Source: Ziziphus jujuba
Taxonomy: Eukaryota > Streptophyta > Magnoliopsida > Rosales > Rhamnaceae
Assembly: GCF_031755915.1 (NCBI RefSeq)
Contig: NC_083390.1
Location: forward strand, 24,919,001-24,983,000
DNA: 64,000 nucleotides
Reading direction: 5' to 3'
The translations under genes were made by a program, and so were the position numbers. Each line of letters opens with the position of its first letter. Within the stretch, counting starts at the first letter, position 1. Below, in pieces: positions 39,266-51,717 of this stretch. The notes beneath the pieces are model-generated. The model was not told the DNA's origin. It saw only the letters and a program-made list of their open reading frames with translations, and searched no databases.

Positions 39266-40489
39266 AAATTTACAAAATCAATACAAGGCGTAAAAATGTT
39301 AATAATTATTTTCCATAAATAAAAAAATAATAATAATTTGTTACAAAAATGAAGGATGTAAAAGGGAAACTTAGTAAGTGGCAAATGGTTTAAAGAAGAA
39401 AGCTAAAAAAAAAAAAATTATATATCTTTTAAAACTTTTATCTTTTTTAAAAAAATAAATCAAAAGACTTAAGCACTTATTCAGTTGTTTTTTTAATTTT
39501 TTTTAAATGGTACTTTATTCTCACTCTTCTATTATCGGATTTTTAATCTGAAAATTAGTTAGAGATTAATAGAGTGCAAAATGGATTACTTATGGAAAAT
39601 ATATGCCGATAACTCTTAAATTATAATCTCATTACAATTATATAGGACTGTACATAATAATGTTCATTAAAAAAATAACTCTAAATTATGAATAATTATA
39701 ATGTTCTCATAGTTATTTGTAAATATGGCTATTGTGCAAAGAAATTGTACTATAAATTTATAAGAAAATTTAAGAAAATATTTATGAGAAATAAATGTTA
39801 ATAATTTTATAAATAACGTCCTTCATAAATTTTTTTTTGATTTGCTTTTTTAATTTTTTTAAGTAATGTTATAAGTATGTAAAAATCACTAGACTATAAT
39901 ATTTTTTATAATAACTATTTTTTTCCCATCCAAAAAAATCGTGCGGGTAAATATCATACCAAATAAGCCAAATTTACTTGACCTAGACTATAATAATTTA
40001 ACACTCAAAATGCATAATAGAATATTAAAAAAATATATGCAAGTTATGTCATAAAGTATTTGATAACAAATTCTAATTTTTTTTTTTATACTAAAGTAGT
40101 AAATATTTGTAAGTGTAAAATAGTACAGCATGGCTGATAATGATCTGGCGATAATCCCAAATCCTAATTCAAGATCTAATACTGAAATCTTTCTTCCCAA
40201 GTTATCAGAAAAAGAAAAAGAGAATAAAATAGTAAAAAAATAATAATTTTTGTTATTAATGATTAGACATAATCATTAGATGAATAATAGCTATTAATTA
40301 AAAAAAGGGAGGAATTTAATAAAACGCGAGTGAAGAGGAATAAAATAATTAGTAAGATTGATTAATTATTAATGTCAATGCGGATTAATGACAAAGCCAT
40401 TAAATTAATTACAGTTTTCTTATGCAATCAATTATTCTAATTTCGAGTCAAATATGACACTTCACAAGTAACGCTTGAATGGTATAATT
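38900..40489. repeat. AT-rich part of the first intron of gene A, with a G17(GA)n microsatellite at 39210-39262
   Basis: Intronic sequence with no coding signal. A poly-G run (39210-39226) leads straight into about 18 GA units (to 39262). Other simple runs include T10-12 near 40076. Confidence 0.75.
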
Positions 40490-40712
40490 AATTAACATAA
40501 TTACCCTACCACGGTTAAATGTAAAAGCGAGTCAAATATGAGGAAACTAATTATTTACATGGATAACAATAATATTGATCTTTCATATTTAATTAAAAGA
40601 TTAGTTATTCAAGAAATAATAATAATAATAATATTAACAAATGTACAAGAAATAGTTAAGAACAAAGAAATAAAAATTAATTAAGAAAGGGATCATAAAT
40701 GGAGAGCTACAT
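40490..40712. repeat. Duplicate of the intron-1 start of gene A (matches 44046-44240)
   Basis: This stretch matches 44046-44240 in the same orientation (GGATAACAATAATATTGATC, AAAATTAATTAAGAAAG, GATCATAAA-TGGAGA). The similarity ends within a few bases of the TIR-exon splice donor. Part of it is repeated again at 40690-40810 (GGATTAATGACAAAGCCATT occurs at 40380 and 40749). It is a local intronic duplication that is older than the LTR insertion between the two copies. Confidence 0.7.
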
Positions 40713-40837
40713 ATCATTAAATTAATTAATTATTAACGTACTCGATGAGGATTAATGACAAAGCCATTAAATTAATCACAGTTTTTTTATGCAATTAATT
40801 ATTCTGATTTGGAGTACCCTACCCATTAGAAAGAAAA

Positions 40838-40974
40838 TAATAATAATTATTATATACAATCAAGTTTTGGGCATTATTGCTTAAGAGTCAAGGTGGTTAG
40901 CAACAATATTCTCAAATAATATTTAAACGGTATATGATTAATTAATGTATAATTACCTATCTGTCAGGACCCAT
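40838..40974. repeat. Inverted repeat arm 1 (matches 44809-44946 reversed)
   Basis: About 137 bp left of solo LTR D, including its first 13 bases (TGTCAGGACCCA), recur in inverted orientation at 44809-44946 with only about two differences. That second copy lies inside the 5' LTR of copia element 1. Confidence 0.85.
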
Positions 40975-43900
40975 CCAGAATTCTTTCCCCGGAATCCTAG
41001 ACAAGCCCTGATCCCAGGGAAATACCACCGAACTTTCCAACGGAAAATCCGGCAGCACCTCCCCTAAGGGTAGGACTAACCAAAAATTACCTACACTGAA
41101 AACACACTTCTATAAACATCCCCTTATTCCTCCCACGTTACTACAATTTGTTTCCACAAATTTACAGCACTTCAAATAATAACAGCAGCAACCCAGTGCA
41201 TAAAGAACAACTACACGTCCAATACAGTATACAGAGCATTATACAAATAAATGTGAAATTTATAAAATGACAGATAAAGAAGCAATACAAGGTCGAGAGG
41301 AAAAAAAGGAAGAAAAACTTCTTGAACCTTCGGCAACGAACTGAGACGTTGGGCTCGCCCCGGACAATCAACGTCTCCAACCTGGACCTAGGGGAACGGA
41401 ATTTAAGAGTGCGAGATGCTAATCATCTCAGTGAGTGACCCTAACTACCGAAAACCTTTAATATTAATAATATAAAAATAAAGGAATTTAATTAATCCAT
41501 ACCGAACAATTACATAAATAAATAAATAGACAATTGAAATAATAATTTCTCTCAAAACCCTCACTATTCACTCCGTTGGAAATGTTCTCCTTTTAAAACA
41601 TTTTCACAAAACCCGATATTCGTACTTCCCGAAAACCAAGGGAACAAATAATTTAATAAACAACAAATAAATAAATAAATAAATAAATACCCCAAATATA
41701 AATAAACTGCAATAATTTATAATAAATAATTTTGTACTCTTTGGGGTTTGAAACTTTATTTGAAAATTACACTTGACAATTACACCTGACTTGACGCACC
41801 ACACCATATACCAGTGATGCCCTCCGATATCCAGCGTCCTGAGCACCGACTGGTGGGGGGATTAAAGAGAAAAACTTGCAAACGGCACTTCGGCGTCCCG
41901 ACAGTACCGCTGCTGAAACCATCATCCCGGCCAAGGAGGGGGGCGGCTGTGCGCAATAACAAACTTGCCTGCCCATGGTCCAATGGCAACTCACGGGTGA
42001 AATAATAATACTTGCACGCTGAACCACATATACATATACCATAACACCAATACTGTGTGAATGCGTCTAAAATAATTATTAAATCAACCGTACCGTTTTC
42101 CAAAATTACCGTGGGAAATATATTAAATTCTCAAACTTACCATCCCACATATTTTTATTTAACACATCGGTACGAACCATCGATAACAAACAAACCACAA
42201 TTTTCTCGAAGTACGAGATGCAACCATAAAAATACCGTGGGCATAATTTATAAAATTTAAACAAATTTTTTCGTAAAATATTTAACCCAATTATGCCTGA
42301 AAAATAATACTTAAAACCACGTACAAATACTACCGAAATACACTTTGCTCATGCATAATAAATAAATTAAACCACAATAAAACCATAACCAAATTATACC
42401 ACATGAGCATAATTTAAATACCAATTAAACATAATTAATTGCCCAAAAATGATATAAAATCCAGACACAAGCAATTACTGAAAATACTTGCTCATGTGTA
42501 ATAAATACCATTTAATCACAATAAAATAATAATCGGGAATTTCTAATGACCCCAAAATTTCATTTAGCACCAATGGATAAATATATATATAAAATAATAT
42601 TTTTCCCGATTATATTTAAAATACGCCACATGAGCACCAATTACAGATATCAAATTAATACCACATAAATACAATTAATTACCCCAAAAATATTTTTAAA
42701 GGTGGGTCACTCACCTGGAGCACGCAATTAAACCATGATCCGCCATGGAATCAATTCCACGACTCACCGGTGCTCCTAGAACAAAATTCACACACAGTCA
42801 AATAAATTAATATTTTAATCGGGTAAATAATACCCGGTACCCGGGGGGTCAAACACAAACGTTATTCAAAATAGTCGAATAATATACCAAATTGAAGCTT
42901 GAGCGACGAGGATTACAAATCCGGTCTCCATCGACCCCAATTCCGCCGGAGGTGGCCGGAATTTGACCGGAAAGCTTCGGCCGGTTTTAAACTTGAGGGA
43001 TCTCTCAAACGGTGGGGATTTTGGGCAATCTAACCCCGGAAATGGACTCAGAGGGGTCAAAAATGGTGGAATAGAGGTATGGGTCGGGCTGGGTTGGTCG
43101 GAAACGGCGAGAATCGCCGGAAAAACGTAACCGGCCGCCGCCAGCTTCACCGGCCCGATCTGGGCGCGTCCGGCGGCAACTGGCCGGGATATTTGGTGGC
43201 TGAGGTCGCGAGGAGATGGGCTACACCGGTGGCTGGTGCGTGTGGCATTCTGGCGACTGAAATCCGGCCAAACGGTGGTCAAACAGAGAGAGGGAGAGAG
43301 TCAAAGGAGAGAGAGAGAGAGCGAGAGAGAAAAAGTCTGTGTGATTTTCTTTGTCTCCGTCGGGCGCTCGGGGAAGAAGAATGGAAGAAAAGGAAAAGAA
43401 AGAGGAGGGTGTTTTCCCACGTGGGGAAAAAGAAGAGAAAAGAAAAAAGAAAAAAAGAAAAAGAAAAAGAAAAAGGAAAATAAAATAAAAATAATTAAAT
43501 AATTAAATAATAATATTATTATTTAAAATAATAATAAAAATAATTTGATTTTTACACATGGTTGACATGTGGCTTCTCAACATGGTGACACATGGTCACC
43601 TACACTAAGTCACACGTAGCACATCGTTACGCGTTTAAAAATAATATTAAAATAATACGGTGGTTGAAAAACTCTATAGGTCCATAACTTTCAAACCACA
43701 TGTCCAAATTGGACGTGCCGCTAGTCTACGGACTCATATCGACGAGCACTTCACAACCATGCATGAGTCAAAGCTCAACTTTGCATGAATAAAAAGTCAA
43801 CTCCGGCACCCCTTGGATAGTTTGGACCTCAACTTGTTTTGCCCAAACTTTCAAACCGTAGCTCCGTTTTCAACGTGCTACTAGTCTACAAACTCGTGCC

Positions 43901-44045
43901 AATGTGTACTTCGTAACGGTACCTCAGTCAACCTAGAATTCCAACCGAGTCAAAAAGTTAACTTTTGACCCCTTCAGTCAACGGTCAACAGTCAACCTTG
44001 GTCAACATGCAAAAATTCCGACATGATTCGGGACGGGGTGTTACA
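40962..44045 (-). mobile_element. Solo LTR D (3.08 kb), minus orientation, in intron 1 of gene A
   Basis: Fourth copy of the long-LTR family: TGTCAGGACCC at 40962, GGACGGGGTGTTACA ending at 44045. The flanks CTATC (40957-40961) and CTACC (44046-44050) are a 5-bp target duplication with one change. It has a GA-rich block at 43286-43480, then AT-rich sequence, the same order as LTRs A-C. It lies in an intron, so it would not by itself destroy the coding sequence. Confidence 0.87.
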
Positions 44046-44808
44046 CTACCTCAGTTAAAACAAAAAGCAAGATAAAAATGAGGAAATTAATTACGTGGAT
44101 AACAATAATATTGATCTTTCATATTTAATGAAAAGATTAATTAATAAATGAATAAATAAATAATAACAAAATGCACAAGAACTAAGAAGAAAGAAATAAA
44201 AATTAATTAAGAAAGAGATCATAAAATGGAGAATAACATACCGGCCTTGTTTCACTTCCCAGCGTGGTTCAATATCCGCCACTTGAGTCAAAGCATTCCT
44301 CCATTTGTTAACCGTATCCACATTCTGGTCTTTATGCTTACCAGTAAAGGGCTCCCCAAATGTCCCAGTCTGATTTCTCACATGGTTTGGTTCCACATGG
44401 TAGAAAATTGGAATAATAGTACGTCGCCGATCTAGATTGCAATATTTGACAATCTTTGCAACTTCGTTCAAGCACCAAGATGAAGTAGCATACTTCTCTG
44501 AAAAGACGACGATTGCAAATCTCGATTCTTGAATTCCCATCTTGATTCCTGGCCAAACGGCTTCTCCGCTCTGAAGGCCTTCATTGTCCCTGAAGGTGTC
44601 GATTGCTTTCTGATGCAGAGCATGGTACAGATGGTCTGTGAATCCGGTGCGGGTGTCCTCACCTCTGAAACTCAGGAACACATCTGTTAGAGTTAGTGAC
44701 CCGAATTCTTGTTGACCTGACCCGAAAAGCTCGCGGTGCGACCCATTTGGTGAAACTAATTTTGGAGAAAAATTTGGGGCTCTGTGGTGGAAGCGGAGGT
44801 CTCGAGCT

Positions 44809-44946
44809 GGGTCCTGACAGATAGCGTAATTATACATTAATTAATCATATACCATTTAAATATTATTTGAGAATATTGTTGCTAACCACCTTGACTCTTA
44901 AGCAATAATGCCCAAAACTTGATTGTATATAATAATTATTATTATT
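44809..44946. repeat. Inverted repeat arm 2, inside the copia 5' LTR
   Basis: Reverse complement of 40838-40974. It starts with GGGTCCTGACAG, the terminal bases of solo LTR D, so it was copied after that LTR had arrived. It splits the copia LTR into 44685-44808 and 44947-45197. Confidence 0.85.
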
Positions 44947-45249
44947 GTACGGACCTGTTCAATTTTAGGGTTTCTTCAGTACAATATATATATATATTTT
45001 TTTTGGGGTTTTTTAGCCGTAATTTGGGGTTTTAAGGTATCGCGAAATTTTGCTCACCTTTGTACCAATTTTTCGATATTTGATTTGCTTCTCCCTACCC
45101 GTGGTTTTTCCCGTCAAGGGTTTCCACGTAAATTGTGTGTTTGTTCTTCATTTTCTTTATTTCCGTTGCTAGTTATTTTTCTCCCAATTCCGTAACAAGT
45201 GGTATTAGAGCCGCATCGATGTATTTGGGAATTTTTTTTTCTTTCGATC

Positions 45250-48200
45250 ATGGCAACAAAGTTCGACATTGAGAAATTTGAGCGCAACATGAGTTTCTCC
45301 ATGTGGCAAGTCAAGATGAAGGCGATTTTGACACAGAACGGTTTACACAAGGCGTTGGTTGGCAAGGAGCAGATGCCGTCTTCGTGGGATGCCGAAAAGA
45401 AAGCCGAGGTTGATGAGCGTGCCCTATCCACCATTCAGCTATGCTTGTCCAATGAAGTTTTGAGGGAGGTCCTTGATCAGAAGACAACAAAGGACTTATG
45501 GGACAAGTTGGAATCTTTGTACATCACAAAGAATCTCACAACGAAACTGATTGCGAAGCACCGTCTATACACCCTTTCTATGGTTGAAGGTATATCTATT
45601 AAAACACACATAGATGACTTTTCTACTATTTTGTTGGATCTGGCGAATATGGACATTAAATATGATGATGAAGATCAGGCCCTAATGCTACTGCGTTCCT
45701 TACCTCCATCGTATAAAAATTTTAGGGAGACTTTGATTTACAGTAATAAAACCCTAAAATTGGAGGACGTGAAAGCTTCTTTATATTCTAAGGAGTTGTT
45801 TGATAAGGAGTTGACCAGCAGTTCAGATAACAATAATTTTGGGAGTTCCGGAGGAGAGGGTTTGATTGTTAGAGGTAGAACATCATCTAGAGATCAAAAT
45901 AACAATGGTGGTAGTCGGCCAAGATCGAAGTCAAGGTTCAGAAACCTTATTTGTCACTACTGTAAGAAAAAAGGGCACATCAAAACTGAATGTCGTAAGC
46001 TTCAGAATAAAAATAATGAAAAGAGTAAGGAACATGCCGAAGCCAGTGTCGCACATGAGGAAATTGAAGATGGAGATGTTTATTCAGTGACTGAGGATAG
46101 TTCGGGCAAGCAGGGATGGATTTTGGATTCAGCCTGTTCGTTTCACATCTGTCTCTATAGGGATTGGTTCTCTTCTTATGTTCCAGTGGATAAAGGTGTT
46201 GTGCTGATGGGAGATGATCATCCTTGCTGTGTCATCGGCATTGGAACTGTAAGGGTGAAGATGCATGATGGAATTATCAGAACACTATCTGAGGTATGTC
46301 ACGTTCCAGATATGTCTAAAAATTTAATTTCTTTATCTGCTTTGGACAAGTCTGGTTGTTCTTTTTCTGGTGGAGGTGGAGTTTTGAGGGTTCTGAAGGG
46401 TGCTTTGGTGGTGATGAAAGCTAGCCTGGTTGGTACATTATACAGGCTACAGGGTTCTGTGGTAATGGGGTCGGCTGCTATTTCAGTGTCCATGTCAGAT
46501 TCGGATGTTACTCGTTTGTGGCATATGAGATTGGGCCATATGAGTGAGAAAAGTTTGGCGATGTTGAGCAAACGAAGTTTGCTTGGTGATCGGAGTATCT
46601 CGAAGTTGGAGTTTTGTGAACATTGTGTGTTTGGGAAGCAGAAGAGAGTTAGCTTCAGTACTGGAATTCACAAAACCAAAGGTACTCTAGACTACATTCA
46701 TTCAGATCTTTGGGGACCCGCACGTACTGCTTCTAAGGGTGGTGGCAGATATATGCTGACCTTCATTGATGATTTCTCCAGGAAGGTCCGGGTATATTTT
46801 TTGAAGCACAAGAATGACGTATTTGCTATCTTCAAGCAATGGAAAGCTTTGGTAGAGAAGCAGACGGAAAGAAGGGTGAAGCGCCTTCGTACAGATAATG
46901 GATTGGAGTTCTGTGATGGTGTTTTCAATGAGTTTTGTAGAAACAAAGGGATTGTTAGACATCTCACAGTTAGAGGAACTCCGCAGCAAAATGGTGTGGC
47001 TGAGCGGATGAACAGAACTCTTATGGAGAAAGTCCGATGCATGCTATCGAATTCTGAGTTAGCACAGGAATTTTGGGCAGAAGCAGCTGCTACAGCTTGC
47101 TACTTGGTGAATCGTTCTCCATCGGCAGCAATCGATTGCATGACTCCTGAAGAGGTATGGTCTGGAAAACCTGCTAATTATTTAGATTTGAAGGTGTTTG
47201 GATGCCCTGCCTATGTTCATGTTAATGATGGTAAGCTTGAGCCTAGATCGAAGAAGGGCATATTTCTTGGTTACCCGCAGGGTGTAAAAGGATACAGAGT
47301 TTGGCTTCCTGATCCAAAGTCATCTAAGGTTGTGATTAGCAGGGATGTTGTGTTTGATGAGATGGCAATGCTGCATCCGAAAAAGGAGCTCGTTGTTTCA
47401 GACAGTATGCCAAAGCAGGTGGAGTTTAGGGTGGAGGAAGTAAGTACTTCATAGAATGGTTCAGTTTCAGGCCCATTTGAGACACCCACTCATGTGGAAG
47501 AAGAGAGAATTGAGGAGGTGCAGGAGCATTCGATTGCCAAGGATAGACCTCGCAGGGAGATCAAGAAGCCCTCTAGTTTAGCTGACTATGTCACTTTTGC
47601 TTGTGTTGCAGCACAGGAGATCGAGAGTCCCAGTGATCCTTGCAACTATTATGAAGCCATTTCATGTGAGGATTCTGCAAAGTGGTTAATTGCTATGCAG
47701 GAAGAGGTTGAGTCGCTTCATAAGAACCACACTTGGGAGTTGGCATTACCTCCAGAGGGTAAGAAGATTGTGGGATGCAAGTGGGTCTACAAAAAGAAAG
47801 AAGGCATTCCTGGTGCTGAAGATGCGAGGTACAAAGCACGTTTAGTAGCGAAGGGGTATTCACAGGTACAGGGAGTTGATTTTAATGATATATTTTCCCC
47901 TGTCGTTAAACATACTTTTATTCGTGCTTTGTTAGCGCTAGTTGCTATGCATGATTTAGAGTTGGAGCAACTAGATGTGAAGACCGCTTTCTTGCATGGT
48001 GAGCTTGAGGAGACAATTTATATGCAGCAACCCGAAGGTTTCGAGGTTGAAGGAAAAGAGGATCATGTGTGTTTGTTGAAAAGGTCCTTGTATGGTTTGA
48101 AGCAATCCCCTCGTCAGTGGTACAAGCGGTTTGATGGGTTTATGGTTAGCCATGGCTATTCTAGAAGCCAATATGATAGCTGTGTGTATTTTAAGAAGTT

Positions 48201-49194
48201 GGAAGATGGCTCATTTATCTATTTGTTGCTTTATGTTGATGATATGCTGATAGTGGCCAAGAAGAAATCCGATATCAACAGATTGAAAGCAGAATTGAGT
48301 GGTGAATTTGAGATGAAAGATTTGGGAGCGGCAAAGAAGATTCTTGGTATGGAGATTGAGAGAGATAGATCTGCAGGTAAACTTTTCTTGACTCAAAGAT
48401 TTTTTGTTGAGAAAGTTCTGGAGCGTTTTGGAATGAAGAACGCTAAACCTGTAAGTACTCCATTAGCTACTCATTTTAGATTGTCTGCTGATATGTCACC
48501 ACAGTCGGATAGAGATATTGAGTATATGTCACATGTTCCTTATTCTAGTGCTGTTGGTAGTTTGATGTATGCTATGGTGTGTACCCGTCCTGACATTGCA
48601 CATGCTGTTAGTGTTGTGAGCCGGTATATGGCTAATCTTGGCAAACAACACTGGCAAGCTGTCAAGTGGATTCTAAGGTACTTGAGAGGCACTACTAACA
48701 CTTGTTTAGAGTTTGGTGGAAGTAAGGAGGGTGTAAGTGGATATGTTGATGCAGATTTTGCTGGGGACCTTGATAGAAGGAGGTCCACTACTAGTTATGT
48801 ATTTACTCTTGGAGATACTTCTATCAGTTGGAAGTCTGTTTTGCAAGCAACAGTTGCACTATCAACTACAGAAGCTGAATATATGGCTATAGCTGAAGCG
48901 GTGAAAGAAGCTATTTGGTTAAGGGCGTTGATAGGTGAGTTGAGCTCTGAGCAGGAGAGTACAGTCATCAATTGTGATAGTCAGAGTGCTATCTATCTCA
49001 CTAAGGATCGGATGTTCCACGAGAGGACAAAACATATAGATGTTCGGTATCATTTTGTATGTGATGTTATTGCTCGTGGAGATATTGTTGTCAGCAAGGT
49101 GAGTACTCATGATAATCCTGCTGACATGATGACCAAGGCACTTCCAATAGCCAAGTTTGAGCATTGCTTGGACTTGGTTGGTGTTTGTTGTTGA
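45250..49194 (+). pseudogene. copia gag-pol, intact except for one in-frame TAG
   Basis: Start at ATG 45250 (MATKFDIEKFERNMSF). Gag has a CCHC knuckle at about residues 235-248 (CHYCKKKGHIKTEC). Protease LDSACS is near residue 293. Integrase has the HHCC finger (HMRLGH ... CEHCVFGKQ) and D-D-E core (HSDLWGP, RTDNGLEF, NGVAERMNRT). RT has [12 protein letters not shown] and the catalytic YVDD near residue 995. RNase H has [19 protein letters not shown] and DSQSAIYL. The only break is TAG at 47452-47454 (codon 735), in the poorly conserved linker between integrase and RT; both halves are in the same frame. The total of about 1,314 codons is the usual length for copia, so the decay is recent. Confidence 0.93.
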
Positions 49195-49300
49195 GCTTTG
49201 CCTTTAGGAGCTTTTATGGAAGAGGATGAATGGCACTGTTGCTGAATTATCCGCAGAGAGCGTTGTGGGGATGCCTCTTGCTCCCAAGTTTGTACATATA

Positions 49301-49682
49301 TATAGCCGCTGCTGCCATACTTGAATTGCAAAAAAAAATTATTATTATTGATTTATATATATATATATATATATATAATAATGTATATTTTTTATTAGCA
49401 GCTACCATATGGCTTAGCTGGTTTTTCTATTATTTTTATATCCTATGAATATATTAGTTAGGATTGACTCTCAGATGGAGACAAACATAAAGATATTGCG
49501 GATCGCCTAACAGATCATATATATTAATGAGAACATCAGATCTTGAAATTTTTTTTTTTAATTTATCAATGAATATTCAAATTAAGATTTGAGAGGATTT
49601 TCACGCAATATTCTAAAGTCAATAAAAGATCAAAAAAGAAAATAATGGATGGTTGTATTCATACTAACTAAATTTTTAATGG

Positions 49683-49739
<57 letters not shown>

Positions 49740-51370
49740 CAACTGCCATAGTTGAACTGCAAAACATTAAAAAAATATATATATTTCTATTTTTACTTTT
49801 TTATTATATTAATGAACAATTATCAAGTGACATCCACATCTTATTAACTTTAGTTATTAGCTTGTGTGCGACGTATAATAATATACCAACGTTTCACCGA
49901 CACTGGTATGACGTATAATAACAACGACGATCCATGTCCACGTTCAAGGGACTGTTATATTAATTACTAGCATCTGATATAGAGATGATGGGTTACGGAT
50001 CCCCAAAATACTACAATATAATATATATTTAGCCCATGCTACTGTATGGCTTAGATGGTATTTCTATTATTTTTATACCTTGTGAATTAGTTAGGCATTG
50101 ACCTTTTTTTTAAAAAAAAAATAAAACTTTACTATTATTAAAAAATTAATGAACTGAACAATCTGACAGGATAAGATAATGGAGCCATTGTGTAATGAGA
50201 AATTGAAAATGTATATGTATATAAATATTCAATTTAAGCTTTAAATCTATATCATCAATTAAAGCTATATTAATTGATAAATATTAGTATCAGATATACT
50301 AATATTCATTAATGAATATTGATCAAAGGAACAAAATTAATATTTGGGCTGAAATGATAGATCAACTAAAAATATATAATTGTTTGCACACCGGATCAAA
50401 AGGATTTTTGTATATGTCTTTCACACTTTCTAAAGCTCCGAGCGTTAATAGAATATCGATCGACAAATGAACTATGAACCAAAAGAAGAATGAGTAATAT
50501 TCCAAGGCAAGGCTAGTGATCCATTACGATCTAGGACAGATAGATAAAACGTATATAAAAAGACCAAAAAAAAGAAAGATTTCTGATTAATCATGTCTTC
50601 CAATTAATGATAGGCAGGATGTACAACGAAAGTTGAAATAGAGGGCGTAAAAGACAAATTAAATGTTACAATACTTTCAATTTATTTATATACTATTTAA
50701 TAACATGTGCTTAGTATGTGAAGGACAGCCTAACTAGTCACTGAATCTTAAACGATATATCTAAGTTTCTGATAGTAAAACTCAAAAAATAATGGATATA
50801 ATAGTTGACGATATTATATTATAGTTGATGTAACAATGGATATAATTGTTGATATAATATTCCTTTTATTTTTATTTACATTTGATAAAGAATGTCTTAA
50901 TAATAAAACTATTATGTCATACTAATGTGATCTAGTTGTATATATATAGTCATAATACTTTGTTATGTTCAACATTTTTTTGTTATGATTGTTATGTCCA
51001 ACATAAAATAAAAAAAATTGTCATACTTTGTGAAGGTATATATTGAAGTCTCAAATGGAAATAAAAAAGATACTGTACCGCCATTAAAATTATCTTAAAT
51101 AATATATATATATATATATATACAATTATTTATCATAAACTAATGTTCAAAGCATACAATATTAAAATTAATTGTGATAACGATGGATTAATTAATTAAT
51201 TAAAATTAATTGTATATAGAAGCATGTGATAAATCAATACATAAATATATAATCAATAATGTTTGTGCTTTCACACTTTTCTAACACTCCACTAAATAAA
51301 AAAGGAAGAAAAATAAAAGGCTGAAATACTAAGTAGTGTTGCAGCACATGGCGACTCGTTGAGATGTTGC
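49301..51370 (+). repeat. Segmental duplication, right copy (matches 17210-19600), with simple repeats
   Basis: Non-coding. The motif TAGC(C/A)(G/A)CTG.(T)GCCATA.TTGAA occurs at about 49303 and 49736 and at 17524 in the left copy. (AT)n and (GT)n runs lie at 49683-49738. From 49411 the sequence follows the left copy to about 51370 without the hairpin element. No gene recognised. Confidence 0.75.
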
Positions 51371-51681
51371 ACATACGTAAGCTGTTAAGTTTATAAGAGG
51401 CTGTATATATATATATATATATAAACATGCATATATTCTGTAGATCTGGGTGAAGTATTTTAGAACATATATATATATATATATGTATACATATACAAGG
51501 CCAAATTCTCTCCCTTGTTCTCATATTATTATTCAAAGATGAAGTGAACACGTGTGAGTGGACATCCTTAAAACATGTGGTTAAAACATGATTCGCTACA
51601 GGGTGTGTTTGTATGCCTTATATGAGTGTGTTGCCTGATATAAGGCACATTTTTTTGGTGGGATCTAGCACATTTTTTAGC

Positions 51682-51717
<36 letters not shown>

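Larger units (their letters stand above)
31310..44684 (-). pseudogene. Ma-like TNL gene A: TIR-NB-ARC-LRR-(C-JID)4, inactivated
   Basis: Intracellular TNL immune receptor, minus strand. Exons: TIR 44684-44242 (from DVFLSFRGEDTR, with WCLNEV catalytic Glu), NB-ARC 38077-36979 (GMAGIGKTT, LIILDDVD, RGSRVFVTT, GHPLTL, MHD), LRR 35970-35689 and 35565-34480, post-LRR types 1 (34392-33736), 2 (33623-32992) and 3 (32886-31864), then a reduced type 4 (31773-31632). The first intron is 6.2 kb and holds a solo LTR. Lesions: a copia inserted in the TIR exon removes the start; TAA at 34930-34932 (CAA in gene B); the type-3 acceptor AG is AA (32888-32887); TGA at 32460-32462 (CGA in B); one base missing near 32180; most of the type-4 exon deleted. 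A 3'-UTR-like tail reaches 31310. The NB-ARC and first LRR exons remain open. Confidence 0.9.
44685..49300 (+). mobile_element. Ty1/copia retrotransposon (element 1), 3' LTR missing
   Basis: Copia element inserted in the TIR exon of gene A. The 5' LTR is 44685-45197 (TGTTAGAG...CGTAACA), interrupted by an inverted copy of sequence from 40838-40974. PBS TGGTATTAGAGCC starts at 45200 (Met-tRNA type). One long gag-pol frame follows (45250-49194). After its stop about 100 bp of tail is left, then sequence of the segmental-duplication block begins near 49295. No second LTR and no matching target duplication are seen, so a deletion removed the 3' LTR together with the promoter and start of gene A. 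Confidence 0.88.

Noticed and set aside
42866..43502. Open frames of 88-138 codons with KE-rich ends
   Set aside because: Inside solo LTR D; the KE-rich stretches are translations of a GA repeat.
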